The notes: generated by a model not told the origin, from the sequence alone. 64,000 nt of DNA from DATNPX01 sp036702975 (GCA_036702975.1 DATNPX010000045.1:1-64000), one strand, 5' to 3'. Counted from the first letter of the stretch, positions 16,696 through 25,379 are shown. Program-made: numbers and translations.

Positions 16696-16716
16696 CGGAG
16701 ATTCTCCGGAAGAATC
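16696..16716 (+). promoter_or_regulatory. Two overlapping alternative hairpins in a 5' leader
   Basis: CGGAGATTCTCCG (16696-16708) and GATTCTCCGGAAGAATC (16700-16716) are each self-complementary and share bases, so they cannot form together. They sit about 45 bp before the ATG of the next gene. This could be a small RNA switch, or chance. Confidence 0.2.
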
Positions 16717-16758
16717 GGCAGGAAGCGATAGCAATCGGCCCGAATAAGGAGACCGTTT

Positions 16759-17622
16759 ATGTGGCATAAAAACGTAGGTCCACCGCTGGGCGCTGACGCA
16801 CAGCTACCCAAGAGACCTCGTTACGCTGGAAAGAACCCAATGCCGCCTCAAAATCCTAGAGACAAGCGCGCTGAAGAAGCCAAGAAGTTTTTGAAAACAC
16901 ACCCTGCCAGTATGCCCGGGCAGTCGCAAGGGCTGAACCGGGATATTGACAAGCGTGGCTACGAAAACGTAGTTCCTGAGGCTGGCGCCGTTTTACCCCA
17001 CAACGCACTCTCTCAGCAAATTCTCGTTTATCACGAGTCTGAGCCCGCTGAGTCAGGCAATGACTGGATGTACAAACTCAAAGAAGAGTCGATGCAATTT
17101 CTGGCTGACCAGAAGGGAGTTGAACTACACAAGCTGCAACGCGATTCTGTCTACAAGAAAGGCATCGAGTCACTCATCGACAAGATTTTCAGCTTGCTGC
17201 AACGCTATACCTACGAATTCAACCAGATTGCAGCTGGTACGGATCTGCATGTGTCAGGCAGCATAGCCGGCGAAGTCACAGAAGTCATGCGATACAACAA
17301 GTTGCGGGAAGCAGAAGAGACGCAGACATTTTTCCGTGCTCGTCTTACGACCAGGCACTTTAGCTTGAATCTGCGAGGAAGTGGTGACAGCGTCGACTTT
17401 TTCCTGGTTCCGGCAAACAAAGCTATGGCTCTCAGCAAAACAGAGGTCGATTACAGACCTCTGTCTAGTATCCAGGTGCGCATTACAGAATCGGGGATGA
17501 TGTGGCGCATGGAAAACGGGGTGCCGGCTGTTGAATCTTTAGAAGAGCTATGCATGTGGCTTTTCAGCAATTTGATCAATGAAACCAAACACGCCGCGAC
17601 TCGTTTTGAGCGCAACGAATAG
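16759..17622 (+). CDS. Hypothetical protein sharing the sensory domain of the adjacent kinase
   Basis: This 287-residue soluble protein has no recognised family. The first 80 residues are basic and Pro-rich, likely disordered. Residues about 135-280 match the input domain of the histidine kinase just upstream in the same order of motifs: YEFN, VTEV, FFRARL, FSLNLRGS, VDFFLVPA, LSKTEVDYRPL, then W..ENG and LFSNLI. It lacks kinase domains. The shared domain, and the gene's place after the kinase, suggest a decoy, co-receptor or ligand-binding partner. AAGGAG about 12 bp upstream of the ATG supports the start. Confidence 0.75.
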   Translation: MWHKNVGPPLGADAQLPKRPRYAGKNPMPPQNPRDKRAEEAKKFLKTHPASMPGQSQGLNRDIDKRGYENVVPEAGAVLPHNALSQQILVYHESEPAESGNDWMYKLKEESMQFLADQKGVELHKLQRDSVYKKGIESLIDKIFSLLQRYTYEFNQIAAGTDLHVSGSIAGEVTEVMRYNKLREAEETQTFFRARLTTRHFSLNLRGSGDSVDFFLVPANKAMALSKTEVDYRPLSSIQVRITESGMMWRMENGVPAVESLEELCMWLFSNLINETKHAATRFERNE

Positions 17623-17845
17623 CGCACGGTAAGAGCTTGATATCGTGGCTTTTGTCGCTAATGTTTGCCAAAGGCTCTGCGTATGCGCTGTGACATAGAC
17701 GCAAAAAGACTGATAACGTGCAAAGAAATTTGCAAAGTGGGTCAGTATGGCTGCTTTTAGTGATTTAATTTAACCAGTGGTGGTAAAAAGTCAATTGGGG
17801 GGCTTATTGCCCTTCGTATCCGTCTCAAGAGAGGAGCTCGATTCG

Positions 17846-19240
17846 ATGGCCAGCCAGGAAATGTTGAAAAAACTGCTGGAGGAATTTGATGAGAAAGAGG
17901 CTCAGGCTCGGGAAGAAATCAATATCATCAATGTTCGCATCGAAGAGCTCGAGAAGCGTATAGGTGCTTCTCAGGACCGTCTTGGGAAGATTGCCGCCGA
18001 CCGCCTCAAGATAAGCCAGATGATGGAGCGATACGTTAACGGAAGCTTCTTGAAGGCCGGCGGCGTTGCTCCTTCTTCGCTTCCATCGTCTTCAACGTCA
18101 CCTATCGTAGGGACACCTGCTCCTGTCAGTGCACCAGCGGCAGCGTCAGTTTCGACAACGCCAACAGCTCCACCGGCTTCGCCGACGCCTTCAATCAGTG
18201 CGCCATTGAGTAGCTCGAATACCGTACCGCCAGGCATTCTCAACGCTCCAATTGTTTCAGCGTCTACACCAGTGTCGGCGGCCAGCCCGGCAAATGTTGA
18301 GCCGACTCCATCCACCACCGATGGTGTTCCGATCGGCCCCGTCGCGTCCAGCATTGCGCCTACCAACATTGCAACCCCCTCCAACGCGCCGCTTTCGCCA
18401 CTCGCCAGTGTTGCACCCTCAGTGCCTCCACCTTCGCCGCCAGCGACGCCAGCACCAGGACCCGCATTGAGTCCGATGGCTGGCAATGAGCCTCTGCCGG
18501 CTCCACCAGAATTTGGACAGCTGCCGCCGGCCGAAGCAACTATTCCGATCGGCTCGTCTCAACCGCTATCACCCATGGCGAGCCTCAGCTCTGCCAGCTT
18601 GTTCTCTTCGCCTCCGGCCTACTCGACCGACACAGGCGACAATCCAACATTCCAGAGCGATGCGGCGAATCAGGCTGCCTCAAACTCGCCGTTTACGTCA
18701 CCACCATCGCCGCCGCCAATTCCAGCTGGTGGATTGTCCTCAGCTTTAAAACAGAGCATGCCGACGGGCGGCACGCAGCCTACCTCACAAGAAAATCGCA
18801 GCAAGTTTGACATGATGGATCTTTTCGCTCCTCTGGCAAATGATGAAGAGCCGAAACCGGCGGAAGCCGCAGAAGTTGCAGAACCTGAACCATCACCGTG
18901 GGCGGCGCCTGAAGCACCGCCTCCTCCTGAGCCCGAACCGGCACCAGCGCCCACACCGGCACCGGCGTTTAACTCTTTTTTCTCTAATGCCATGCCATCT
19001 ACCACGCCACCGCAAGCGGTTAGCCCTGGACCAACAGCTTCTCTTTTCTCCTCGCCCCCCGCAAGCGCACCAGCGCCAGCGCCAGTGCCAGTGCCAGTGC
19101 CAGCAACAGAAGATGTGACAGCCGCTGCTGCCTCCACTAGCGAACATCCATCGCTTGACTTGGGCGAAGACACGGAGACGGAAGACGGTGATGACACGGT
19201 GAAGAGCATAAACGACGCATTGCGTGGGCTTTTTCGCTAG
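17846..19240 (+). CDS. Coiled-coil, proline/alanine/serine-rich protein
   Basis: I start at ATG 17846 because AGAGGAG lies about 10 bp before it; the frame is open back to 17777. Residues 1-65 are a strong coiled coil (EMLKKLLEEFDEKEAQARE, RIEELEKRIG). Most of the rest, about 350 residues, is low-complexity Pro/Ala/Ser/Thr with repeated LSPMA, SLFSSPP and PAPAP blocks. The tail is acidic and ends with a short hydrophobic helix (INDALRGLFR). No signal peptide or membrane segment is seen. It may be a scaffold, but function is unknown. Long open frames on the opposite strand here are a by-product of the codon bias. Confidence 0.7.
   Translation: MASQEMLKKLLEEFDEKEAQAREEINIINVRIEELEKRIGASQDRLGKIAADRLKISQMMERYVNGSFLKAGGVAPSSLPSSSTSPIVGTPAPVSAPAAASVSTTPTAPPASPTPSISAPLSSSNTVPPGILNAPIVSASTPVSAASPANVEPTPSTTDGVPIGPVASSIAPTNIATPSNAPLSPLASVAPSVPPPSPPATPAPGPALSPMAGNEPLPAPPEFGQLPPAEATIPIGSSQPLSPMASLSSASLFSSPPAYSTDTGDNPTFQSDAANQAASNSPFTSPPSPPPIPAGGLSSALKQSMPTGGTQPTSQENRSKFDMMDLFAPLANDEEPKPAEAAEVAEPEPSPWAAPEAPPPPEPEPAPAPTPAPAFNSFFSNAMPSTTPPQAVSPGPTASLFSSPPASAPAPAPVPVPVPATEDVTAAAASTSEHPSLDLGEDTETEDGDDTVKSINDALRGLFR
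19070..19105 (+). repeat. In-frame hexanucleotide tandem repeat (CCAGYG)x6
   Basis: Six consecutive 6-bp units (CCAGCG twice, CCAGTG three times, CCAGCA) encode alternating Pro-Ala and Pro-Val. Copy-number change would lengthen the linker without shifting frame. Confidence 0.7.
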
Positions 19241-19289
19241 TCGATAATTTGTACAGCGGTTATCGTCGTCCTGCAGGTCGGAATTTTTC

Positions 19290-19309
19290 CTCAACCGATA
19301 TCGGTTGAG
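19290..19309. promoter_or_regulatory. Perfect 20-bp palindrome before the acyl-CoA gene cluster
   Basis: CTCAACCGATATCGGTTGAG is fully self-complementary. It lies 160 bp upstream of the biotinyl-carrier gene and 50 bp after the proline-rich gene. There is no adjacent T-run downstream, so an operator fits better than a terminator. TetR-type repressors that sense acyl-CoAs often use sites of this size, but no such regulator is encoded in the window. Confidence 0.5.
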
Positions 19310-19469
19310 AGATCTAATCGGCGAAATCTGACAACAAGTTTTTCTGTCCTAACCACATTTCATTGCTGGTAGCGACATCGCATAGCTTCGTATTTGCTAC
19401 GATACAGGCGGCTAGAGCCGACTACATTACATCCGCCTGACTGGGTCAGGCTTGCCCCGCGAGATAGCA

Positions 19470-19682
19470 ATGAAACAAATTTCTTCCATGATGGCTGGAA
19501 CCGTGATTGACGTTCTGGTGAAGGTCGGTGATCAAGTTGCTGACGGACAAGAGATAGCGATTCTTGAGTCCATGAAAATGCAGATGCCGGTTCAAGCCGA
19601 TCACTCCGGCAAAGTTGTGCAAGTAAAGGTGAGCAGTGGAGACTTCGTCAATGAAGGCGATGCATTGCTCGTTGTCGAGTAG
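19470..19682 (+). CDS. Biotinyl carrier domain protein (biotin/lipoyl attachment)
   Basis: This 70-residue protein is a single biotinyl domain. The ESMKM motif places the biotin-carrying Lys at K36, flanked by MMAGTVIDVLVKVGD and NEGDALLVVE at the symmetrical ends of the fold. It starts at ATG 19470; a TTG 18 bp earlier is also in frame. Small stand-alone biotinyl carriers occur beside HMG-CoA lyase genes in leucine-degradation clusters and as parts of acyl-CoA carboxylases. The biotin carboxylase and carboxyltransferase subunits are not in this window. It is 6 bp upstream of the lyase gene. Confidence 0.9.
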   Translation: MKQISSMMAGTVIDVLVKVGDQVADGQEIAILESMKMQMPVQADHSGKVVQVKVSSGDFVNEGDALLVVE

Positions 19683-19688
19683 TTAGAT

Positions 19689-20621
19689 ATGCATTTTGCC
19701 TCCGAAGTCAATGTTGTTGAAGTTGGTCCCCGCGACGGTCTGCAGAACGAAAAGCAGCATGTGGCGACGGAAGACAAGGTACGATTCATCGAGGCGATTG
19801 CCGCTTCCGGCATGCCGCGCATCGAGATAACTTCCTTTGTCAGCCCGAAATGGATTCCTCAGCTGGCTGATGGTCTTGCGGTAGCAAAACAGTTGAAGTT
19901 GCCGAAATCGACGCAAACGCTTGCGCTTGTGCCGAATATGAAAGGCTATGAATCTGCAAAAGAAGCCAATCTTCCCGAAGTTGCCTTCTTCCTGTCTGCG
20001 ACCGAATCGCACAGCAAGAAGAACATCAACAAAACTATCGTTGAAGCAGTAGCAAGTCTCAAGGAAGTTGCAGACGCTGCTAGGGCTGATAAGCGTCGGA
20101 TTAGATGTTATGTTTCCGTGGTTTTTGTCTGCCCTTATGAAGGGAAGGTTGCACCATCAGCGGTAGCGCAAGTGGTTCAGCAATTGCTAGCGATAGGAGT
20201 GGACGAGATCTCTCTTGGTGACACAATTGGCGCTGCCACACCGGCAGATGTAGCGGCGATGGTCAAACTCCTAACTAAAGATGTGAGTGTTGATAAGTTA
20301 GCGCTTCACTTCCACGACACGCGTGGTACTGCTCTGGCCAACGTATTGGCAGGACTAGACAGCGGTGTTCGAACCTTCGACTCCAGCCTTGGCGGTCTGG
20401 GCGGCTGTCCTTACGCGCCTGGAGCCGCCGGAAATCTGGCCACCGAAGACCTCGTCTACATGCTGCATGGCATGGGCATCAAGACGGGCATCGATCTGGA
20501 GAAGCTAGTTGATGCTGGCACATTGATTCAAAGTATTCTCGGTAAAAAATTGCCGGGACGTTACTTACAAGCTGCATTGGCTACGAGGGCATTGGCTAAG
20601 CCGGCAGCAGCAAGTTGTTAG
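19689..20621 (+). CDS. mvaB: Hydroxymethylglutaryl-CoA lyase
   Basis: This 310-residue TIM-barrel enzyme cleaves HMG-CoA to acetyl-CoA and acetoacetate, the last step of leucine breakdown. The N-terminal EVGPRDGLQNEK is the family's active-site segment, and LHFHDTRGTALAN holds metal-binding His residues. The loop GLGGCPYAPGAAGN contains the conserved Cys of the HMG-CoA lyase signature. Its length is typical of bacterial HMG-CoA lyases. It follows the biotinyl carrier by 6 bp and precedes an enoyl-CoA hydratase by 18 bp, so the three form a likely operon. Confidence 0.93.
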   Translation: MHFASEVNVVEVGPRDGLQNEKQHVATEDKVRFIEAIAASGMPRIEITSFVSPKWIPQLADGLAVAKQLKLPKSTQTLALVPNMKGYESAKEANLPEVAFFLSATESHSKKNINKTIVEAVASLKEVADAARADKRRIRCYVSVVFVCPYEGKVAPSAVAQVVQQLLAIGVDEISLGDTIGAATPADVAAMVKLLTKDVSVDKLALHFHDTRGTALANVLAGLDSGVRTFDSSLGGLGGCPYAPGAAGNLATEDLVYMLHGMGIKTGIDLEKLVDAGTLIQSILGKKLPGRYLQAALATRALAKPAAASC

Positions 20622-20639
20622 AGAAAATAGGAGTTTGCA

Positions 20640-21452
20640 GTGTCGGAAGAACAAGTGTTGCTGGTCGAAAAGGAAGAGAGCATCACCTGGCTCAAGCTAA
20701 ATCGACCCAAGGTCATGAACTGCTTGAACAGGCAGTTGCTGCGTGAACTGATTGATGCCTGCAACAAACTAAGAGACGATCGCTCGACAAGGGTTGTTGG
20801 CGTTGTAGGTTCCGGGCTGAAAACGTTTTGCGCCGGCGCAGATTTGACTGAACGTAAGGGGCTTACACCTTACGAAACCGTCGATTACATCGCACTTATC
20901 AATGCTGCCTTACGAGCTCTCGAGACTCTTCCTCAGACTGTCATCGGTGCCATAAACGGTTCCGCATTTGGCGGGGGAACCGAGCTTGCCCTTGCCTGCG
21001 ACTTGCGGGTAATGGTTAGTGAGGCTTCCCTGAGATTGACTGAAGTTAAGCTTGGTATCATACCTGGTGCTGGTGGAACACAGCGGTTGCCTCGGCTGAT
21101 CGGAGTTTCGAAGGCAAAGGAGCTCATCCTGACAGCCGCACCGTTGACTGCCGATCAAGGGCTTAACTTTGGTTTGATCCACCGGGTCGTAAAAGATTCC
21201 GCGGCTCCTGAAGATGCTTTTCATGAGCCGCTGCTAAATGAAGTGCGGAAATGGGCGAGAGAGATCGCCACGGCTGCGCCGCTTTCCCTTAAACAAGCTA
21301 AATTTGCCATAGATCAAGGATATGATCGCGATCTTGAGGCTGGATTGGCTCTTGAAACAAAAGCTTATTTGCAACTTTTGAATACGAAGGATAGGCTAGA
21401 AGGACTGGCGGCGTTTGCTGAGAAAAGGGCTCCTGTCTACCGTGGCGAATAG
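20640..21452 (+). CDS. Enoyl-CoA hydratase family protein, probably methylglutaconyl-CoA hydratase
   Basis: This 270-residue crotonase-fold protein starts at GTG with AGGAG upstream. The CoA/oxyanion-hole loops are FCAGADL and GSAFGGGTELALACDLRV. The segment TEVKLGIIPGAGGTQRLPR closely follows the AUH/LiuC subgroup, which hydrates 3-methylglutaconyl-CoA to HMG-CoA. That reaction directly precedes the lyase encoded upstream, which supports the assignment. A general enoyl-CoA hydratase remains possible. Its end overlaps the mobA frame. Confidence 0.88.
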   Translation: MSEEQVLLVEKEESITWLKLNRPKVMNCLNRQLLRELIDACNKLRDDRSTRVVGVVGSGLKTFCAGADLTERKGLTPYETVDYIALINAALRALETLPQTVIGAINGSAFGGGTELALACDLRVMVSEASLRLTEVKLGIIPGAGGTQRLPRLIGVSKAKELILTAAPLTADQGLNFGLIHRVVKDSAAPEDAFHEPLLNEVRKWAREIATAAPLSLKQAKFAIDQGYDRDLEAGLALETKAYLQLLNTKDRLEGLAAFAEKRAPVYRGE

Positions 21453-22140
21453 TTCATCTGTAATCATCGATTCGGTCACTCGCGAGGCCCTGCCTCTGCC
21501 TATGACGGCAGTGATTCTTTGCGGTGGTAAAAGCAGGCGCATGGGAAGACCGAAGGCCTTTCTACCCTACAAAAACTCGACGATGATCGAGCACATACTG
21601 AGCACCGTTCGCGATCTTTTTCAAGAAGTATTGTTGGTTGCAAATGAGCCAGAGACGTTCGAAAGCTTTGACGTCAACGTGGTGAAAGATATTCTTCCTT
21701 ATCGTGGACCTCTGGGCGGTATTCTCTCGGGACTTTTGGTCTCTGGCTTCTCGCATACCTTTGTCGTAGCCTGCGATATGCCGCTTGTAAACAAGCGTCT
21801 GATTCGCGATATGGCTTCACGCCGTCATGGAAACGATGTCGTCGTACTCTCGCACAAGAGAGGAGTGGAACCGCTGCTTGGCGTTTACTCGAAAAACTGC
21901 ATTAAACAGTTAGAGGAGACTTTGTTTTCGGGTAACTTGAGTATGCAGGATTTCCTCGCCGGTCTAAAGGCGCAGGCTTATTTCCACGACTTTGACGAGC
22001 AGCAGGCTGATTCGCTGCCTCCATTCTTCAACGTAAATACACCGCAGGACTACTCTCACCTGATTACAGGTGTTGGACCGAGCGTGACTCCGTTTACGGC
22101 GCGGCGCTCTAATCAGACTGCTGTGGTCCCAGGCGTTTAG
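21442..22140 (+). CDS. mobA: Molybdenum cofactor guanylyltransferase
   Basis: This protein transfers GMP to molybdopterin to make the guanine-dinucleotide form of the Mo cofactor. The N-terminal signature is AVILCGGKSRRMGRPKAFLPY, followed by YRGPLGGILSGL and the metal-binding ACDMPLV. The C-terminal FFNVNTPQDY is also typical. The frame is open from 21415. GTG 21442 overlaps the end of the previous gene, and ATG 21502 is the minimal start, so the N-terminus is uncertain. No molybdoenzyme is seen in the window. Confidence 0.88.
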   Translation: MANSSSVIIDSVTREALPLPMTAVILCGGKSRRMGRPKAFLPYKNSTMIEHILSTVRDLFQEVLLVANEPETFESFDVNVVKDILPYRGPLGGILSGLLVSGFSHTFVVACDMPLVNKRLIRDMASRRHGNDVVVLSHKRGVEPLLGVYSKNCIKQLEETLFSGNLSMQDFLAGLKAQAYFHDFDEQQADSLPPFFNVNTPQDYSHLITGVGPSVTPFTARRSNQTAVVPGV

Positions 22141-22269
22141 CCTCTTGTCACTTTGTCACTGGCTGAATATTACAGTTACACCCTTGGCGTAGAGATGATT
22201 GACGCTTAGCTGGTTCCGCGCCCTAAAACCAAATTTGTCGTTGCTGTGTGCTATTTTGGGAGCAGCAAC

Positions 22270-22347
22270 ATGGAAACCCGTTATACGTCCCTCGGCTCTC
22301 CTAATAGATCGGTTGACATGAGCACCAAATTCGCGAGCACGATATGA
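22270..22347 (+). CDS. Possible 25-residue leader ORF coupled to the next gene
   Basis: ATG 22270 has GGGAG seven bases upstream and opens a 25-codon frame. Its TGA overlaps the ATG of the membrane-protein gene (ATGA at 22344-22347). That arrangement is typical of translational coupling. The peptide is polar and has no known family, so it could be a regulatory leader rather than a functional protein. Confidence 0.4.
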   Translation: METRYTSLGSPNRSVDMSTKFASTI

Positions 22348-22748
22348 GCACCACTAAAATCGTCTCTCTACTTTTCTATATCGCCGCCGGATACGATTTT
22401 CTCGTCGGCGCAGTCTTTCTTTTCGTCGGTCCGATGCTCTTTAACGTGCTCAAAGATATTCCGCCGAATCACTGGGGATACATTCAATTCCCGGCTCTTA
22501 CGATGATGATTTTTGGTGTCATGTTTTATCAAATAGGCCAGAAGCCTGAGCACAACAAAAATCTAATTCCATATGGTGTCATGCTCAAGTTGTCGTATTC
22601 GGGTGTCATTATTTGGCATTGGATCGCAAACCATAACGTTCCGTTTATATGGAAGCCGTTAGCTATCGTCGACGTTCTGTTCCTTATCGCCATGCTCTGG
22701 GCGATGAACGCGATTGCCAGAATCACTAAGCCAATGCAAACTTATTGA
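22344..22748 (+). CDS. Small four-helix membrane protein, unknown function
   Basis: This 134-residue protein has four clear hydrophobic segments: IVSLLFYIAAGYDFLVGAVF, YIQFPALTMMIFGVMFYQI, LSYSGVIIWHWIA and PLAIVDVLFLIAMLWAMNAI. No catalytic motif is evident. It resembles small DoxX-like or DUF-type inner-membrane proteins only in topology. The ATG overlaps the stop of a possible 25-residue leader. Confidence 0.7.
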   Translation: MSTTKIVSLLFYIAAGYDFLVGAVFLFVGPMLFNVLKDIPPNHWGYIQFPALTMMIFGVMFYQIGQKPEHNKNLIPYGVMLKLSYSGVIIWHWIANHNVPFIWKPLAIVDVLFLIAMLWAMNAIARITKPMQTY

Positions 22749-22768
22749 ATTGCGAGCACCTCAATTTA

Positions 22769-23389
22769 TTATTTGGCTGATAGCGCCGAATAGCTAGTCA
22801 TCAGGTTTTTGTACGCAGGCAAATGGTTGGACAACAATCTGCCCAGCCCTTCAATGTCGTTGCGCCAATCCTTATGAAGCTCGCAAGCGACGCTGAACCA
22901 GTTCATTAGCTGTACACCGCTTCGTTCCATGCGACTCCAGGCCGCATCGCGCACTGTTGTGTTGAAGGTTCCGGAAGCATCCGTGACGACAAAGACCTCA
23001 AAGCCTTCTTCGATTGCTGACAATGCTGGAAAAGCTACACAAACATCCGTTACGACACCGGCGAGAATCAATTGTTTCTTTCCAGTCTTCTTAACAGCTG
23101 ACACGAAATCTTCATTGTCCCAAGCATTGATCTGGCCTGGTCTTGCGATGTATGGAGCTTCTGGAAACATCTCTTTGAGTTCGGGGACCAACGGGCCATT
23201 GGGACCTTTTTCAAAGCTCGTAGTCAAAATGGTTGGCAGTTTGAAGAACTTCGCAACGTCAGCCAGTGCCAGCACGTTGTTTTTGAATTCGTCGGGCGAA
23301 AAGTCTTGAACCAGCGACAATAGACCAGCTTGATGATCTACTAACAAAACCGCAGCATTTTCTTTTGACAGACGATTGTATTTATTCAC
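22769..23389 (-). CDS. Isochorismatase-family hydrolase (YcaC-like)
   Basis: This 206-residue protein has the cysteine-hydrolase (isochorismatase-like) fold. The first catalytic residue is D18 (LLVDHQAG), and the nucleophile is C117 in LAGVVTDVCVAFPALSA. The RPGQINAWDNEDF and VTDASGTF blocks are very close to YcaC-type hydrolases of unknown substrate. No signal peptide is present. It is a single gene followed by bestrophin on the same strand, separated by 127 bp. Confidence 0.9.
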   Translation of the reverse strand: MNKYNRLSKENAAVLLVDHQAGLLSLVQDFSPDEFKNNVLALADVAKFFKLPTILTTSFEKGPNGPLVPELKEMFPEAPYIARPGQINAWDNEDFVSAVKKTGKKQLILAGVVTDVCVAFPALSAIEEGFEVFVVTDASGTFNTTVRDAAWSRMERSGVQLMNWFSVACELHKDWRNDIEGLGRLLSNHLPAYKNLMTSYSALSAK

Positions 23390-23516
23390 AGTTTTCTCCC
23401 TTCAGTCACTTTTCAGATTCGATAGCTTTTTTAACTGCATTTCGGCATTCGGAATGTTTTGAGAACCGGCCTCGCGATGACTTGTTCGCAACTATTCGTG
23501 TTTGTATTAGTTTGGC

Positions 23517-24506
23517 TCATAAAAGAATGTCGCCTATCGGTGAAACTGATTCCGGTAAATCAGTTAGGCCTAGCATACTTAATAGCTCAATTTCGACATT
23601 CCTGCAAATCGCAGACATTGGAACATCGTTTAAGCCCATTTCAAAAGGATCCTCACTGCTATCACCCACCTGTTCCATGGTTATGAACATCCAGGAAATA
23701 AGGGTGGAAAAAGGTACTGTGAGCCAGTCAAAACTTGTCGCCTTTGTCATCTCATCGATCAAGCCAAATGGTAAGAGAAGCAAGAAAATCCATACGAAAA
23801 TGTTGCTGAAGTGGGCGTATTGTCGAGGGAATGGAAAACTCTTCAAACGCTCTGCAGCTCCTTGTTCTTTGACACATTCCACCAGAATTTCAACTATCCG
23901 TTCCAGCATCATGGTTGACCCTTCGGATTTGATCGGCAGACCCACCACATCTTTGGTCTGTATTTCCAACAGCTTAAGTGCCGGATTTCTTGAGCTTAAG
24001 AGGACATCTCGATCAGGGTTTGATACACATTTCTTCAAAAAGTCTTTCACGGATTCTCTATGAAATTGGTTCCCATAGACCTTTTGTACGAGCGTAACCT
24101 CAGGAGGTATTTTGTGACTATTGCGGATGGCGACATTCTCTCTGAGTTGGAGGCTGAGCATCTTGCACCAGGTGATTTGTCTCCTTACTAGTGTCTGCCG
24201 CAACTCACCATCAGTATCCGGAACTCCGTTTAGGACCATCGAAAATGCTCTGCATAAGTTTGCAATGTTTCCCCAGATTTTTCGCGCTTCCCATAGCCGT
24301 TCGTATGAGGCATTGTTTTTAAACCCTACGTAGAAAGCAACTGCGGTGCCAATTGTTCCTACCGGTAGGAAAGGTATGCTCACGAATTTCCAACCAAGTT
24401 TGTGAAAGCAGATGTAAACCGAGAAGCTGTAAAGAAAGAAAAATAAAACATGCTTCCAACAAAACCAACAGATTATTGACGGTTTGATATCGCTGCGGAT
24501 ATACAC
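23517..24506 (-). CDS. Bestrophin-family anion channel
   Basis: This 329-residue protein matches the bacterial bestrophin (UPF0187) family. The N-terminal part has two hydrophobic helices (HVLFFFLYSFSVYICF and FLPVGTIGTAVAFYVGF), then the diagnostic NNASYERLWEARKIWGNI. Two further hydrophobic helices follow near residues 220-260. Bacterial homologues form pentameric ion channels in the inner membrane. The start is GTG 24506 with AGGAGG eight bases upstream. Confidence 0.88.
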   Translation of the reverse strand: MYIRSDIKPSIICWFCWKHVLFFFLYSFSVYICFHKLGWKFVSIPFLPVGTIGTAVAFYVGFKNNASYERLWEARKIWGNIANLCRAFSMVLNGVPDTDGELRQTLVRRQITWCKMLSLQLRENVAIRNSHKIPPEVTLVQKVYGNQFHRESVKDFLKKCVSNPDRDVLLSSRNPALKLLEIQTKDVVGLPIKSEGSTMMLERIVEILVECVKEQGAAERLKSFPFPRQYAHFSNIFVWIFLLLLPFGLIDEMTKATSFDWLTVPFSTLISWMFITMEQVGDSSEDPFEMGLNDVPMSAICRNVEIELLSMLGLTDLPESVSPIGDILL

Positions 24507-24690
24507 ACAGATTCCCTCCTGTTCGACAGAAACAGCTTTGAAAGTAAAGCTGCAACAAAAAATTCAAAAAACTAACTTTGAGTGAACTTGCTTGGCTTCA
24601 AAGTGTTGCGTGACAGTGTGGATTTGAAGACGTTTTAGATGCGAAGCATTGACAGCCATAGATCTTAGCTTAGCTTGCGTTTTCGTTCCA

Positions 24691-25374
24691 CTACTTCTCA
24701 AGTCCTATTCGCTCAAGTGTCTTTACGGAACGAGTGCCGTCTTCCTCGACGACGGCCGAGTCTGTTTGCACTGAAACGATATCGACCGATTCGAATCGGT
24801 CACCTGCATTCAGCATTAAAACCTGCGGCCAGTGATTTTGTCTAGCTGTTTGTTTGTCGCTGAAAGCAAAGACTGCCGTGTTACCAATGACGCCGGTTAG
24901 TTTCATTTTTGCGGCAAGGCTCGGTCTGTCTGGGGGCAAAGGAAGTTCGGAGACGGGAAAATCGTCGTGAGTTGACACCGGAGGCGGTGGCGGAACGAGG
25001 ACTTTGCCATTTGCATCAGTGGGCAGCGCTGGGTATTTATGTTCTCCGGAAGCTTTGGTTGTCTCTTTTACCTCGTTCGTTGCAGAGGATGGGAACGGCT
25101 TAAATCCTTGTAGTGGTGCCAATGGATCTGACCTTCCCGCGCCTCTTTTTGCATCGGTCAGCGCTTGCTGTCTGGTGGTGGCCGGGAACTGTATGCCATC
25201 CGCCTGGCTATGCGTGGAGTTTGTAACGGCCTCGGTTCCTTTTGATTCTTCCGTCATCGCCTTAATGAACAACTGCGAGGTGGCTGCACAAACTACAGCG
25301 GCCAAAAGAGCGCTTCGCTTTGTGCTGGAGAAGACTGTCTTAGATGTCGCTTGTGTAACCATTTTCAGCAGCAT
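24691..25374 (-). CDS. pilP: PilP-like type IV pilus protein
   Basis: This 227-residue protein has an N-terminal hydrophobic segment (SALLAAVVCAATSQLFI), a Pro-rich linker and a C-terminal beta domain (TGVIGNTAVFAF, LMLNAGDRFESVDIVSV, VVEEDG). In known systems PilP is an inner-membrane lipoprotein connecting the PilMNO platform to the secretin; here no lipobox is seen. The call depends on the short C-terminal beta domain and on position right after pilMN and pilO, 5 bp away. The secretin gene pilQ is not in the window. Confidence 0.6.
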   Translation of the reverse strand: MLLKMVTQATSKTVFSSTKRSALLAAVVCAATSQLFIKAMTEESKGTEAVTNSTHSQADGIQFPATTRQQALTDAKRGAGRSDPLAPLQGFKPFPSSATNEVKETTKASGEHKYPALPTDANGKVLVPPPPPVSTHDDFPVSELPLPPDRPSLAAKMKLTGVIGNTAVFAFSDKQTARQNHWPQVLMLNAGDRFESVDIVSVQTDSAVVEEDGTRSVKTLERIGLEK

Positions 25375-25379
25375 TCTGG

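Noticed and set aside
17971..19294. Long open frames antisense to the proline-rich gene
   Set aside because: They are Gly/Ala- or Arg/His-rich mirror translations caused by the biased codons of the real gene, and lack ribosome-binding sites.
19290..19309. Palindrome as a rho-independent terminator of the proline-rich gene
   Set aside because: No T-run follows the dyad on the plus strand.
23365..24063. 232-residue forward frame
   Set aside because: It is antisense to the bestrophin gene, which has clear family motifs.
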